The notes below the pieces were generated by a model. That model ran no database searches, was not told where the DNA came from, and saw only the letters and a program-made list of their open reading frames with translations. The position numbers were made by a program, and so were the translations under genes. This document shows, piece after piece, positions 53,856 to 63,037 of a DNA stretch of 64,000 bases. The stretch comes from an uncultured Paracoccaceae bacterium. Its GTDB lineage: Bacteria; Pseudomonadota; Alphaproteobacteria; Rhodobacterales; Rhodobacteraceae. Each line of letters opens with the position of its first letter. The first letter of the stretch is position 1. The stretch lies in the NCBI GenBank assembly GCA_947498415.1, contig CANMKB010000009.1:1-64000 (forward strand), written 5' to 3'.

Positions 53856-56086
53856 CCCCGTTCACCTGCTGCCAAATGCGCCAAGACTTTCTCACGCGGG
53901 CCGTCCACAACAAGACGTCCGGCTTGCAAAATCAATGTGCGGTTGCTAAGCGCCAAGATCGGCGTACGGTGCGTGGCGATGATTGCCGTGCGCCCTTCGA
54001 GCCATTTACCCAGTCGGCTCACCAGCGTACGTTCCAATGTCTGATCCAACGCGGCCGTGGGTTCATCCAGCAACACAATCGAAGGATTTTGAAGCCAAAG
54101 ACGCGCCCAGCCAATGGATTGACGTTGCCCGATAGACAGGCCTTCTCCGCCGTCACGAATTTGCAGATCTAACCCCTGCGCATGGTTCCGCAAGAACTGA
54201 CCAAGGCCCGCAAAATCAAGTGCTTCCATCAGGCGCTCGTCATCACGTTCCATCTGGTTCAGGTTCAAGTTGTCGCGCAGGCTGCCTGCGAACAAGCGCA
54301 CATCTTGGCTGAGGTATCCGATCCCACGACGCAGGTCGCGCGGGTCGATTTGAGACATTTCAGTGCCATCAATCAAAATACGCCCGGCGGACGGAGAATA
54401 AAGACCTGAAAGCAGTTTCAGAAGCGTCGATTTTCCAGAGCCATTTGCGCCAAGCACCGTAACACGCTGTCCTGGCTTAATCACGACACCCGGCACATCC
54501 AAAGTGGTTGCGCCATCTTCGTCATAGCTAAAGTGAAGCTCGCGTAGCTCGAACTGACCTTGCAGCTTATCGCGGCGAAGGTAAGAACGGTCGTCATCTT
54601 TTTCCTGAGGCGACAAGGCGATCGCGTCCAAGCTTTCCAAAGACCCTTTCACATTGCTCCAGCGCGCAAGAATACCTGCGAATTGGGTCAACGGGGCCAA
54701 AGTTCTGCTCGTCAGGATACCAGTTGCGATGATTGTACCGATGGTGAATTCGCCTGCAAAAACAAGGTAGGTCCCGACAACAACGGTCGCGATATAGGTG
54801 GTTTGTTGAACCCCCTGTGACCAATACGTTAAAGCGTTGGCGAGGCGACGTTGCTCTGCAGAACTATGTGAGGACAGCGCGTTCAACTCATCCCACAAGC
54901 GCAACACACGGTCTTCGCCGCGTTGTGTCTTTACTGTGTCGAGTTCAGTGATCACTTCTTGGAGCAAACGCCCAGATTTGGCAGATGCACCCTGTGTCTT
55001 GCGTGTCAAAGCAATCAGTTTGCGCTGCATCACATAGGACGGCAACACCATCAGGATGCCGCCAAACACAAGCAGCCAAACCAGATTTCCGGCGATGGAA
55101 CCAACCAACAGCAAGAAGATCAAAATGAATGGCATGTCAGCCAGAACAGAGATCGTCGAAGACGTAAAGAAGTCTCGGACAGCACCAAAGTCGCGCATCG
55201 CGGCGAACAAGCCAGAGGCGGGCAGGGGGCGTCTATCGGAGCGCATCCCCAGCAAACGTCGCATCAACGTGTTCTGAATCGACATTTCGATACGTCGTCC
55301 GGCCGCGTCGCTCATTTTGGCGCGGGCAAGCTTGAGCATTCCTTCTAGGCCGACGGCCAAAAGTGCTCCAACCGCCAACACCCAAAGTGTTGCCTCTGAT
55401 TGATGAGGAATAACGCGATCATAAACCTGTAACGAGAACAGCGCGACGCCGACGGCAAGCAGGTTGGCCACCAAAGAGCCAAGCATAATCTCTGCGATGT
55501 AGGCGCGGTAGTTGCGGAACTCGCCCCAAAACCAGTGGCCTTCGGACAATTTCGGCACATGGCGCTCTGCCATTTTTCGAAGGCTGACTTTTGCAGACAG
55601 GATCGTACCTGTGAAAAACGGTTCAAACTCTGCAACGTCAACGCCGGCGCGATTGTCTGGGCAGGATGGGTCATACACCCAAAGCGTCTGCTCTTCTTGC
55701 GACAAGACAAGAACCGACTGACCATTGGTCATCAGAGTGATCGCAGGCCAAGAGGCGGGTGCGATCGGGGCACGGTTCGTGACTTTTTGATCCACACCTG
55801 TGTTTTGCAACGCTTTTGAAAGCGCTTTGATCGACACATCACCTGGTGCGCTGGTCCACATGAACTCGGCGACATCTGCAACAGGGACATCAATACCATT
55901 CAACGACGCGAGCATAGAAATAAGCGTCGCGCGGTGCTGAATCCGCTGGGCTGTACCTTCGATCAGGTCATGAATTGCAACATCTTCGGTCGTGTTTGAT
56001 ACTGCTTCTTGAGGGGCGTTGGCAGGTTTTTTCTGCGACTGCACAGGGTTGATAGACAAAACAACCGGCGATTTGGGCTTGGTCAA
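53852..56086 (-). CDS. Type I secretion ABC transporter with degenerate C39-like domain
   Basis: A protein of 744 residues. The N-terminal part (about 50-175) resembles a C39 peptidase (LISMLASLNGIDVPVADVA), but the catalytic Cys is missing, as in LapB/HlyB-like transporters where the domain binds substrate. Six membrane segments are followed by Walker A LGANGSGKSTLLKLL (about 540), signature LSIGQRQSIGWARL and Walker B IVLLDEPTAALD. It should export the Ig-repeat adhesin encoded nearby. The three T1SS genes overlap one another. Confidence 0.93.
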   Translation of the reverse strand: MTKPKSPVVLSINPVQSQKKPANAPQEAVSNTTEDVAIHDLIEGTAQRIQHRATLISMLASLNGIDVPVADVAEFMWTSAPGDVSIKALSKALQNTGVDQKVTNRAPIAPASWPAITLMTNGQSVLVLSQEEQTLWVYDPSCPDNRAGVDVAEFEPFFTGTILSAKVSLRKMAERHVPKLSEGHWFWGEFRNYRAYIAEIMLGSLVANLLAVGVALFSLQVYDRVIPHQSEATLWVLAVGALLAVGLEGMLKLARAKMSDAAGRRIEMSIQNTLMRRLLGMRSDRRPLPASGLFAAMRDFGAVRDFFTSSTISVLADMPFILIFLLLVGSIAGNLVWLLVFGGILMVLPSYVMQRKLIALTRKTQGASAKSGRLLQEVITELDTVKTQRGEDRVLRLWDELNALSSHSSAEQRRLANALTYWSQGVQQTTYIATVVVGTYLVFAGEFTIGTIIATGILTSRTLAPLTQFAGILARWSNVKGSLESLDAIALSPQEKDDDRSYLRRDKLQGQFELRELHFSYDEDGATTLDVPGVVIKPGQRVTVLGANGSGKSTLLKLLSGLYSPSAGRILIDGTEMSQIDPRDLRRGIGYLSQDVRLFAGSLRDNLNLNQMERDDERLMEALDFAGLGQFLRNHAQGLDLQIRDGGEGLSIGQRQSIGWARLWLQNPSIVLLDEPTAALDQTLERTLVSRLGKWLEGRTAIIATHRTPILALSNRTLILQAGRLVVDGPREKVLAHLAAGERG

Positions 56087-57411
56087 ATTTCGTCTCCGTC
56101 AGCTAAAAGCCCAAGATCTCGGGCAAGTTCCAACTGTGCAATAATCACATCAAATTTGGCGTCAAGCTGATCCATCTCGCGTTGAACGGTTTGTTCGTAG
56201 ACATTCATCACCTCGAGAACAGAACGCTGCCCGGCCTTGAATTGCGCTTCAAACAACTTGAGCGTATCGCGCCCTTCGCCAGCAAGGCGTTCTGCGTCGG
56301 CTTCTTGACGCTGCAAGCTTGCGATACGGTGCTCCAAACGACGCTGCGTGCGTTCTGCGGTTTGGCGAGACTTTGCGACTTGCTGTTCTGCTGTGTCTTT
56401 GGTGCTTTCGATCGCTTTCAAACGGGCCGCAGTGCCAAGGCCCAGACCTTGTTCACTGGAAACATCTAAGCTGCCGGTTGTCCCACTGCCGGTGACATTT
56501 GCAGACGCAGACAGGCCCGGAAGTTGCCTTGCACGCTCGGCTTTGGCCCCTTCGATGGTGCGTTTTGCTTCGGCACGCGCGCGTAAAACGGGGAGAGGTT
56601 CCACATGCCGGTTGCCCGCAACGTCAATCTCACCTTCGTAGAGACCAATGAATTCTTGGCGGGTCAATGCACGCAGTTCAGAGCGTGAACTTGCGGCAGA
56701 CTCAGCTGCGTTCTTGGCAACTGACCGAAGTCCTTCGATCCGACCTTCAACGATACGCTGGTCACCCTTGTTAGACACGCCACCTTCGACGCGGCCGACA
56801 ACGATACGCTCAAACCGGCGCATACGCACCAGAGCCGCGTCACCCATTTTTGCCTTTTCGTCACCACGTAAAGCAGTCAGATGCAGCGAAAGTGCCGTAA
56901 ACACACGTTCGTTCATGTCTTCTGACAACGTCACAGCAGCAACTTCAACATCCGCCGCGGCAAATCGGCGTTCTGCTTTGCGGCGACCGTTGTCAAACAA
57001 GACCTGGTCGACAACCAAACTTGCCAAGGTTTCCCCAAGGCTTGTGAGGCTAATCGAAGGACCAATGGTGGGCAGCCAATTTTTATTTTCTGCCGCAGCC
57101 CGCAACTTGGCACTGCGCAATTCCGCACCAGCAGCACTTGCGCCATGGGCCAGTACCGCGTCTGCGACGCTTTTGTAGGTGCTGTCACTTGGCAGGATAG
57201 ACCGGCGCGCGATAAGCGCCTGAAGAATTTCAGACTCTTCTTCTTGCGATTCTTCCGCTTCTGCGTCGCCGTCGGACTGCTTCAAGTTTTTCTTAGGTGC
57301 AGTAAGGTTTTGAAATTTTGAAGAAATTTCCTGAGCAACAGGCACGTCAGAAAGACAGCCCGAAAGGGCTGTTGTGGCAATGAGAACCAATAAAATATGT
57401 CTTGCTGTCAT
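56083..57411 (-). CDS. TolC-like outer-membrane channel of the type I secretion system
   Basis: A protein of 442 residues with a lipoprotein signal peptide (LIATTALSGC). The rest is largely coiled coil with TolC/OEP repeats (PF02321), for example LTALRGDEKAKMGDAALVRMRRFE and KAGQRSVLEVMNVYEQT. It should trimerise in the outer membrane. It follows the adhesin gene by 60 bases with a strong hairpin between them and overlaps the transporter gene by 4 bases. Confidence 0.88.
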   Translation of the reverse strand: MTARHILLVLIATTALSGCLSDVPVAQEISSKFQNLTAPKKNLKQSDGDAEAEESQEEESEILQALIARRSILPSDSTYKSVADAVLAHGASAAGAELRSAKLRAAAENKNWLPTIGPSISLTSLGETLASLVVDQVLFDNGRRKAERRFAAADVEVAAVTLSEDMNERVFTALSLHLTALRGDEKAKMGDAALVRMRRFERIVVGRVEGGVSNKGDQRIVEGRIEGLRSVAKNAAESAASSRSELRALTRQEFIGLYEGEIDVAGNRHVEPLPVLRARAEAKRTIEGAKAERARQLPGLSASANVTGSGTTGSLDVSSEQGLGLGTAARLKAIESTKDTAEQQVAKSRQTAERTQRRLEHRIASLQRQEADAERLAGEGRDTLKLFEAQFKAGQRSVLEVMNVYEQTVQREMDQLDAKFDVIIAQLELARDLGLLADGDEI

Positions 57412-57438
57412 GACTGCTCTCCCGAGGGAACATGGAAA

Positions 57439-57461
57439 TCGGGGCGACTGTGTCGCCCCGA
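57439..57461 (-). other. Stem-loop between adhesin and tolC genes
   Basis: TCGGGGCGAC pairs perfectly with GTCGCCCCGA around TGT. It lies 10 bases after the adhesin stop (57471). On the minus strand it is followed by ATTTCC, a weak T-run, so it could be a partial terminator that keeps adhesin mRNA above exporter mRNA. Confidence 0.7.
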
Positions 57462-57470
57462 CCCTAAGTC

Positions 57471-60400
57471 TTAGATCACGACATTGACGTCTTGATCGAT
57501 GATTACGGTCACGCCGTCATCGCCAACGGTGTAAACGTCATAGTCTTCACCATCGATCTCACGCGTTTCAGAGGTTTTGGATGCCCCAGAGATGGAAACC
57601 TGATCATCGCTGCCGCCATGAATGGTCAGGCTGTCAGATGTGTCAGAAAGCTCTTTGATTTGCGCTTCGGTCAAGGTCAAAGACGTGTCGGATGCGTAGT
57701 CCAGCTCGATTGCCTGAATTTGGAATTGATCCAAACCAGCGTGATCCAGTGTGCCTGCGTTGCCAACATTGTCATCAAGTACAATGAGTGTGTCAGACAA
57801 GTTGCCCGCATCGTCTTCTGCCGCCACAACAAGATGTGTACCATCTGCCGCTGCCTGATCGAGAACGAACAAGGACTCGTTCACTGGCAATGCAATTTCA
57901 GTCGCACCCAATTCGTCGGTTGAACCGTTAGCATTCAGCGCATGAATTGCGTAATCCGTGTCGCTTTCCGTTTCAAGCGTCAGAGAAGACACGTCATCTC
58001 CGGTAAAGGTCACAGAGCTTACCAGCGGATCGGTCACAACTGTGTCGACCTTGAAGTCATGGCTTGAAGATGCAGTATTACCTGCAATATCGGTCGACGT
58101 GACTGTTGCTGTTGCAGTGTAGTCCCCTTCAGGCAAGCTGCCGTCTTCGTAGGTTACAGACCAATAGCCGCTTTCGTTTGCGGTTGTCGTGCGTGTAACG
58201 CCCTCAACAACAACAACGATTTGCGCTCCGGCTTCTGCACTACCGTCAAGCACCAGACCGTTCTGCAGCTCTGCCGCGCTCACGCTGCTGTCAAAGCCAC
58301 TTGCCTGCTGAACCGAAATGGTTGTGCTGGTTTGGGTGTCCACCTGAACCTCAGTCGAACTTGTTGCTGTGTTACCAGCATCATCTGTCGCTGTTACAGA
58401 AAGTGTGCCTGTGTACTCGCCCTGCGGAATTTCCGTGGAGGCATATGTAGCGGCCCAAGTACCGTTCGACGCGGCAGTCACAGTTTTTGTGACACCTTGG
58501 AAGCTGACTTCTACAACAGAGCCCGCATCCGCAGTCCCGGTAAAGGTAACGCTGTTGGTGACTTCTTGGGCATTTGCAATGTTGTCACCGCCCGCTTGGC
58601 CCGCATCAATCGCGACCGCAAGTTCCGTATCTACACGAAGCGTGCTTGTTGCGCTGCTTGTGTTACCCGCAGCATCCGTTGAAACAACAGAAATTGCAGC
58701 ATCATATTCACCTTGTGGAATCTCTGCATACGCGAAATTCGCACTCCAGCCGCCGTCTGATCCAGCAGTCACAGTTTTAGTTACACCCTGAAGTGTCACC
58801 TGAACCTGTGACCCTGCTTCGGCATTACCGGTCAGAGAAACGCCCGCCGCAACTTCTGCTTCGTTGGCGATGTTGTCACCCACTTGGGTGCCATCAATCG
58901 AAACATCGGTTTGCGTATCAATGCGAACAGAACTGGATGTGGTTGTCACGTTGCCCGCAAGATCTGTGGCTGTCACCGCAATGGCCGCGTCATATTCTCC
59001 ACCTGGGATTTCAGACGCAGCAAAGTCTGCTGACCAAGTGCCATTTGACCCTGCTGTAACGGTGCGTGTCACACCCTGCATGGTCACCACAACTTCAGAA
59101 CCAGCTTCGGCTGTACCGTTTAAGGTTATACCGTCTGATACTTCAGCCGCGTTGGCGATATCATCACCTTCGATGGGCGTTGAAAGCGTTACCGCTCCTT
59201 CGGTGTCAACCTGAACAGTGTAGTTCTGCGTGTTCACGTTGCCTGCGGGATCTGTCGCAATCAAAGTAATCGCACTGTCATAGGTGCCTTGAGCGACCGA
59301 ACCGGCAGACAGATCCAATGACCAATTGCCATCAGAACCAACAGTTACATCATGCGTTGTGCCTTGGAACTGAACCTGAAGGGTAGAGCCTACTTCGGCT
59401 GTCCCTGTAAGTGTTACAGTACCAGAAGCTTCATCTGCGTTGATGACATCATCACCAGCAACTGTGTTAAGCGTCGCATCTGGTGCAATCGTATCAACCG
59501 AGAGCGTGTCAGTCACAGTTGTGCTATTGCCACGCGCATCTGTCGAAACAATGGTGATTTCCGTTTCGTAATCACCTGTCGCAATTGCGCCGGATGCGAA
59601 ATTCACGCTCCATGTGCCATCGTCAGCAACGGTTGTGGTTTCAGTTGTTCCATCGATCTCGATGAAAACAGATGCACCGGCTTCGCCCGTCCCAGAAATT
59701 ACATGGCCATCGGCCTGCTCTTCTGCATTCACGACTTCGCCTACGGACAAAGTGCCCTCGGCAATAACAACAACAGGTGGTGTTGTGTCGATATCTACAA
59801 CTGGACCCGTTAGATCATAAGACGTGCCACCTGGGTTCACGACGCTTACCGATGAAGTGTAATCACCGTCAGCCGGAAGGTCACTTGCACCAAATGATGT
59901 TGACCATGTGCCATCATCGCCCACGGTGGTTGTTTGTGTAGAGTCACCGATCGTGACCGTCACAGTTGACCCAGCTTCACCCGTACCAGTGATTGCAACA
60001 TCAGAGGGGCCTGTCCCACCGATGATACGGTCAAGATCAGGGTCATCTACGGTTGGAACGATTTCGGTCGAGCCATCACCATTTCCGCCACCGTCACCGC
60101 CGCCAGCGACCAATGAAGTTGCAGCTGCACCTGCACCTGCGAGACCAAGCCAACCCAAAGCTGGTGCGGCCAAAGGCGCGACAACCGGTTCAATGCGTTC
60201 AAGGTCAAGGAATGTCAGCTCGTCGTATTCGCTCCATTTACCAGAGACGTCAGCCAAATCGTAGTTGGGAATAAAGGTACCGTCGACGGCCTCCCCAAGC
60301 TCTACTTTGTGGAACTGTCCATCTTTACTCAGGAAGAGCTCACGATCGCTTGCCTCTGGACCAGAGAAATATCCGTCCAGTGTGATGATTTCACCATTGA

Positions 60401-60578
60401 TCAATTCAATGACGAGGTTGTTTCCCGATTGCGTGTAGCTTGCAATCTGGCTCGGAGCCAAATTCAACGAAACATCAACCGAAGAATTCGTATAAATTAC
60501 ATTGCCGTCTGTGCCTGTAGTCTGGCCACGTACAACAGCCCCGCCCGCATTGCGGACAGCATAACTGAAAATACTCAT
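57471..60578 (-). CDS. Type I-secreted adhesin with BapA-like prefix and about seven Ig-like repeats
   Basis: A protein of 1035 residues. The N-terminus (about 1-165) resembles the Bap/LapF prefix domain and ends in a Gly/Ala stretch (WLGLAGAGAAATSLVAGG). About seven Ig-like repeats of 90-100 residues follow (about 180-870), each with G-x-A-E-A-G-S and VTVTATDxAGN blocks; the DNA is therefore repetitive at 58050-60050. The C-terminal part (about 880-1035) is acidic and ends VIIDQDVNVVI, like a T1SS signal. No RTX nonapeptide was seen. It stands next to its exporter genes. A role in attachment or biofilm is inferred. No LapD/LapG-like release system is nearby. Confidence 0.88.
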   Translation of the reverse strand: MSIFSYAVRNAGGAVVRGQTTGTDGNVIYTNSSVDVSLNLAPSQIASYTQSGNNLVIELINGEIITLDGYFSGPEASDRELFLSKDGQFHKVELGEAVDGTFIPNYDLADVSGKWSEYDELTFLDLERIEPVVAPLAAPALGWLGLAGAGAAATSLVAGGGDGGGNGDGSTEIVPTVDDPDLDRIIGGTGPSDVAITGTGEAGSTVTVTIGDSTQTTTVGDDGTWSTSFGASDLPADGDYTSSVSVVNPGGTSYDLTGPVVDIDTTPPVVVIAEGTLSVGEVVNAEEQADGHVISGTGEAGASVFIEIDGTTETTTVADDGTWSVNFASGAIATGDYETEITIVSTDARGNSTTVTDTLSVDTIAPDATLNTVAGDDVINADEASGTVTLTGTAEVGSTLQVQFQGTTHDVTVGSDGNWSLDLSAGSVAQGTYDSAITLIATDPAGNVNTQNYTVQVDTEGAVTLSTPIEGDDIANAAEVSDGITLNGTAEAGSEVVVTMQGVTRTVTAGSNGTWSADFAASEIPGGEYDAAIAVTATDLAGNVTTTSSSVRIDTQTDVSIDGTQVGDNIANEAEVAAGVSLTGNAEAGSQVQVTLQGVTKTVTAGSDGGWSANFAYAEIPQGEYDAAISVVSTDAAGNTSSATSTLRVDTELAVAIDAGQAGGDNIANAQEVTNSVTFTGTADAGSVVEVSFQGVTKTVTAASNGTWAATYASTEIPQGEYTGTLSVTATDDAGNTATSSTEVQVDTQTSTTISVQQASGFDSSVSAAELQNGLVLDGSAEAGAQIVVVVEGVTRTTTANESGYWSVTYEDGSLPEGDYTATATVTSTDIAGNTASSSHDFKVDTVVTDPLVSSVTFTGDDVSSLTLETESDTDYAIHALNANGSTDELGATEIALPVNESLFVLDQAAADGTHLVVAAEDDAGNLSDTLIVLDDNVGNAGTLDHAGLDQFQIQAIELDYASDTSLTLTEAQIKELSDTSDSLTIHGGSDDQVSISGASKTSETREIDGEDYDVYTVGDDGVTVIIDQDVNVVI

Positions 60579-60797
60579 TAGATTTCACCGCTCAGTGTGT
60601 TGTGGGCTTTTTGCCCGTTCTTAACTGTGGATAAGATACAATTGATCTTGCGCATTAATCTAGTGGTTTTTACGTGATCAGGCGCAAAATCTCGCGGATG
60701 ACGTGTATTTACCTTAAAAATGCCCGATTTCAATAAAACGTAATAACAACCAAAGGGGCATCCCGACACAATTATGTCACGCCGGGATTGCAACCCG
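60579..60797 (-). promoter_or_regulatory. Leader region of the adhesin gene
   Basis: A 219-base gap between the LysM protein gene and the adhesin gene. It contains a small GGGC-TTTTT-GCCC hairpin (about 60604-60616) and a TGTGGATAA match at 60626-60634. The latter equals a DnaA box but may be accidental. No CtrA-type box was seen here. The adhesin promoter is expected in this gap. Confidence 0.4.
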
Positions 60798-61835
60798 TTA
60801 TTTAATCTGCGACCAAAAGACCTCTAGATGCCGACTTACGATCTCTTCAAAGCGTCCGCTTTCACGTAATGCCTTGAGCCCAGCATTGACGCGATACAGA
60901 TGAGATGTCCCGCGCCAATGACGTTTAGAAATCACAACGTGCAAGCCAACTTCTGACAGTGGCCGCTCAAGAGGAACAACTTTGTCACGAAGGCCCAGCT
61001 CCAAAATCGTTGCGGCGCCCAAAAACAGGTTTACGGAAACCGCGTCGACATCGCCTTTGTCCAAAAAGTCAAAGCACTGCGCTGGTGTTGCAGGCTGAAC
61101 CAAGGTAATTTTTTCCTCTGTCAACCAACGGCGCCCTTCGCGGTCAAGATCGTGTGTGAAATAGGCATCTGGGCGGCAAATTGATTTACCTGCGATATCC
61201 GCATCAGCGTTGAATTCGAACTGCGCATCGCTGCGCGTGAACAACATGACAGGCATCACCATCAAAGGGTCTGAGAAATGGAAGTTTGCACAGCGTTCGT
61301 TGCTTGGCGTCGATTCACAATCCGGTTTCACCCATGGGAACCCCATGTCGAACTCTTTGGCGTTCAGCTTTTCAAGATGCCCAGACCAGTTGTCATCCCA
61401 ATTCACAGCATAGGAAACCGGAGATGGTGACAATTCGAGCGCTGCGTTTACCAGCTCTGTGACCATGCCTTGCCCAGGCAATGATCGATCGGTGAACGGT
61501 GGGAAATCGTTGCCAGTCAGCAAGGTCAAATCCGCTTCTTCCTTGCGCAAAGGAGTTGCATCTGGCTCTGGATTATTCAGCGGGCAGGGGATGAACAACG
61601 TGCGCCCCGGAACAACGGACGAGCCCACAAGCTCTGACTGGTTCCTGTAGTAGATCATGCTCCAGCGATCACGTTCACCGTAGTGTTTTTCTGCGATTGA
61701 AAACAGGTTGTCGCCAGCTTGAACCACGTAGTCGACATTACAGATCGCTTTTGCGGTTGAAGGGGCCAGCACAACGGCCGCCCCCATGATGAATGCGATA
61801 CGTTTTAGACTTTGGGAAAGTGATTTAATCATCAT
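60798..61835 (-). CDS. LysM plus periplasmic substrate-binding-domain protein (second copy)
   Basis: A protein of 345 residues. A signal peptide (RIAFIMGAAVVLAPSTAKA) is followed by a LysM domain (VDYVVQAGDNLFSIAEKHYG, then WSMIYYRNQ, about 35-85). A bacterial family 3-like solute-binding domain runs from about 105 to the end (LLTGNDFPPFTDRSLPGQGMVTELV). The combination suggests a peptidoglycan-anchored receptor rather than a free transport protein; no permease gene is nearby. It is a paralogue of the next gene upstream, 8 bases away, and precedes the adhesin gene. The ligand is unknown. Confidence 0.82.
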   Translation of the reverse strand: MMIKSLSQSLKRIAFIMGAAVVLAPSTAKAICNVDYVVQAGDNLFSIAEKHYGERDRWSMIYYRNQSELVGSSVVPGRTLFIPCPLNNPEPDATPLRKEEADLTLLTGNDFPPFTDRSLPGQGMVTELVNAALELSPSPVSYAVNWDDNWSGHLEKLNAKEFDMGFPWVKPDCESTPSNERCANFHFSDPLMVMPVMLFTRSDAQFEFNADADIAGKSICRPDAYFTHDLDREGRRWLTEEKITLVQPATPAQCFDFLDKGDVDAVSVNLFLGAATILELGLRDKVVPLERPLSEVGLHVVISKRHWRGTSHLYRVNAGLKALRESGRFEEIVSRHLEVFWSQIK

Positions 61836-61843
61836 CTGTCCCC

Positions 61844-62923
61844 TTAGAAACCGGCCCAGATGCGCGCCAAGTGATCTTCGACAATCGCTTGATAGCTGCC
61901 ATCTTCACGGATGCCCTTTAGGCCGCTGTCGATGGTCGCAAGAATTTGCTTCGCATTTGGGTGTGTATTGTGAACTAGGATGTGAAAGGCCTGGATCGCA
62001 ACTGGTTGTGGCACCACTTCGAACTGTTCGCTCATGCCCAAATTTTTAAGCTGCGCCCGCCCGGTAAACTCGTTCATCATCACCGCGTCAGCCTCGCCGG
62101 CGAGCACCATTTCGTAGCAAGCTTTTGGCGTTAGCGGTGAGACCAGATTGATTTTGCCTTCTTTCAGCCAGTTGCGGCCATCTTGGTCAAGCATATAAGA
62201 CGCATAACCTTGAGGTCGACAAATGGTTTTTCCAAACAAATCTTCGTCTTTTGCAAAGGCAACAGGATTGTTTTTGTCTGTGAACAGAAGCATCAACAGC
62301 TCGAACAATGGCGCTGAAAACTCAAAGTTCTTACAGCGATCCTGATCAGGGTTTTCTTCACAGTTTGGCTTGAACCAAGGGAAGCCTGCATCCAGTAAGG
62401 CATTCGAAAGTAAAGGTTCTTCGTGCGAGGCCCAATGATCAACCCAATGAATTGCATAGCCTTGCGCGGGGGCAGCATTGCGCATCGCCGCATCAACGAT
62501 GTGAGTCATCAATCCGCCATTGTGTAACTCTTTGCCGGTAAATGGCGCGTAATCAGAGCCTGTCAGCAAGTTAATACGCTTACGCACTTCTGCCGAACCC
62601 GCTTGGATTTTCACAGGCTGCGCCACCGCAGGTACCGCATCGGCCATTTTTTTACCGCCCGGCAACCCCGTTGGCAAACCATCAAGGCAAGCGATATCAA
62701 GCTTCATCCCGACGCGAATGGCATGCGCCTTTGGTCCAATCGAAGAGATATTTTGGCTGTGGATGGTTGTCCACTTTCCAGCATCTTTGTATAGCCGGTC
62801 CGAAATAAGCGACAGGCTATCACCCGGCTTAACGGTATAGACACCACCGCAGGTATCCGCAGCGGCTGCAGTTCCAGCCAAAGAAGCCAAGCTCAGCAGG
62901 CCGGCCAGCACGTATTTTTTCAT
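61844..62923 (-). CDS. LysM plus periplasmic substrate-binding-domain protein (first copy)
   Basis: A protein of 359 residues from ATG 62923, preceded by GGGGA. Signal peptide KKYVLAGLLSLASLAGTAAA, LysM domain (VYTVKPGDSLSLISDRLYKD, about 28-85), then a solute-binding-like domain (LLTGSDYAPFTGKELHNGGL to the end). Domain order and many motifs, such as FPWFKPNCEENPDQDRCKNFEFS, match the following gene, so the two are tandem duplicates. Four or more Cys residues are conserved in both. Function is unknown; location next to a type I-secreted adhesin suggests a cell-envelope role. Confidence 0.82.
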   Translation of the reverse strand: MKKYVLAGLLSLASLAGTAAAADTCGGVYTVKPGDSLSLISDRLYKDAGKWTTIHSQNISSIGPKAHAIRVGMKLDIACLDGLPTGLPGGKKMADAVPAVAQPVKIQAGSAEVRKRINLLTGSDYAPFTGKELHNGGLMTHIVDAAMRNAAPAQGYAIHWVDHWASHEEPLLSNALLDAGFPWFKPNCEENPDQDRCKNFEFSAPLFELLMLLFTDKNNPVAFAKDEDLFGKTICRPQGYASYMLDQDGRNWLKEGKINLVSPLTPKACYEMVLAGEADAVMMNEFTGRAQLKNLGMSEQFEVVPQPVAIQAFHILVHNTHPNAKQILATIDSGLKGIREDGSYQAIVEDHLARIWAGF

Positions 62924-63037
62924 GATAATCCCCAGGAAGACGTACAAGTGTGCAACACTTGTCTATTGTTTGGTTAGGTTTTGGCAGCGGGCAAAATAGG
63001 CCCAAAGTATTGGAAATAAAGGGTGTAGACGGTTGGC

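Noticed and set aside
58050..60050. Repeated DNA resembling a repeat array
   Set aside because: The repeats are about 280-300 bases, in frame, and encode Ig-like modules; no CRISPR-like spacing and no cas genes.
60626..60634. DnaA box before the adhesin
   Set aside because: A single 9-mer match in an AT-rich leader with no other replication feature is likely chance.
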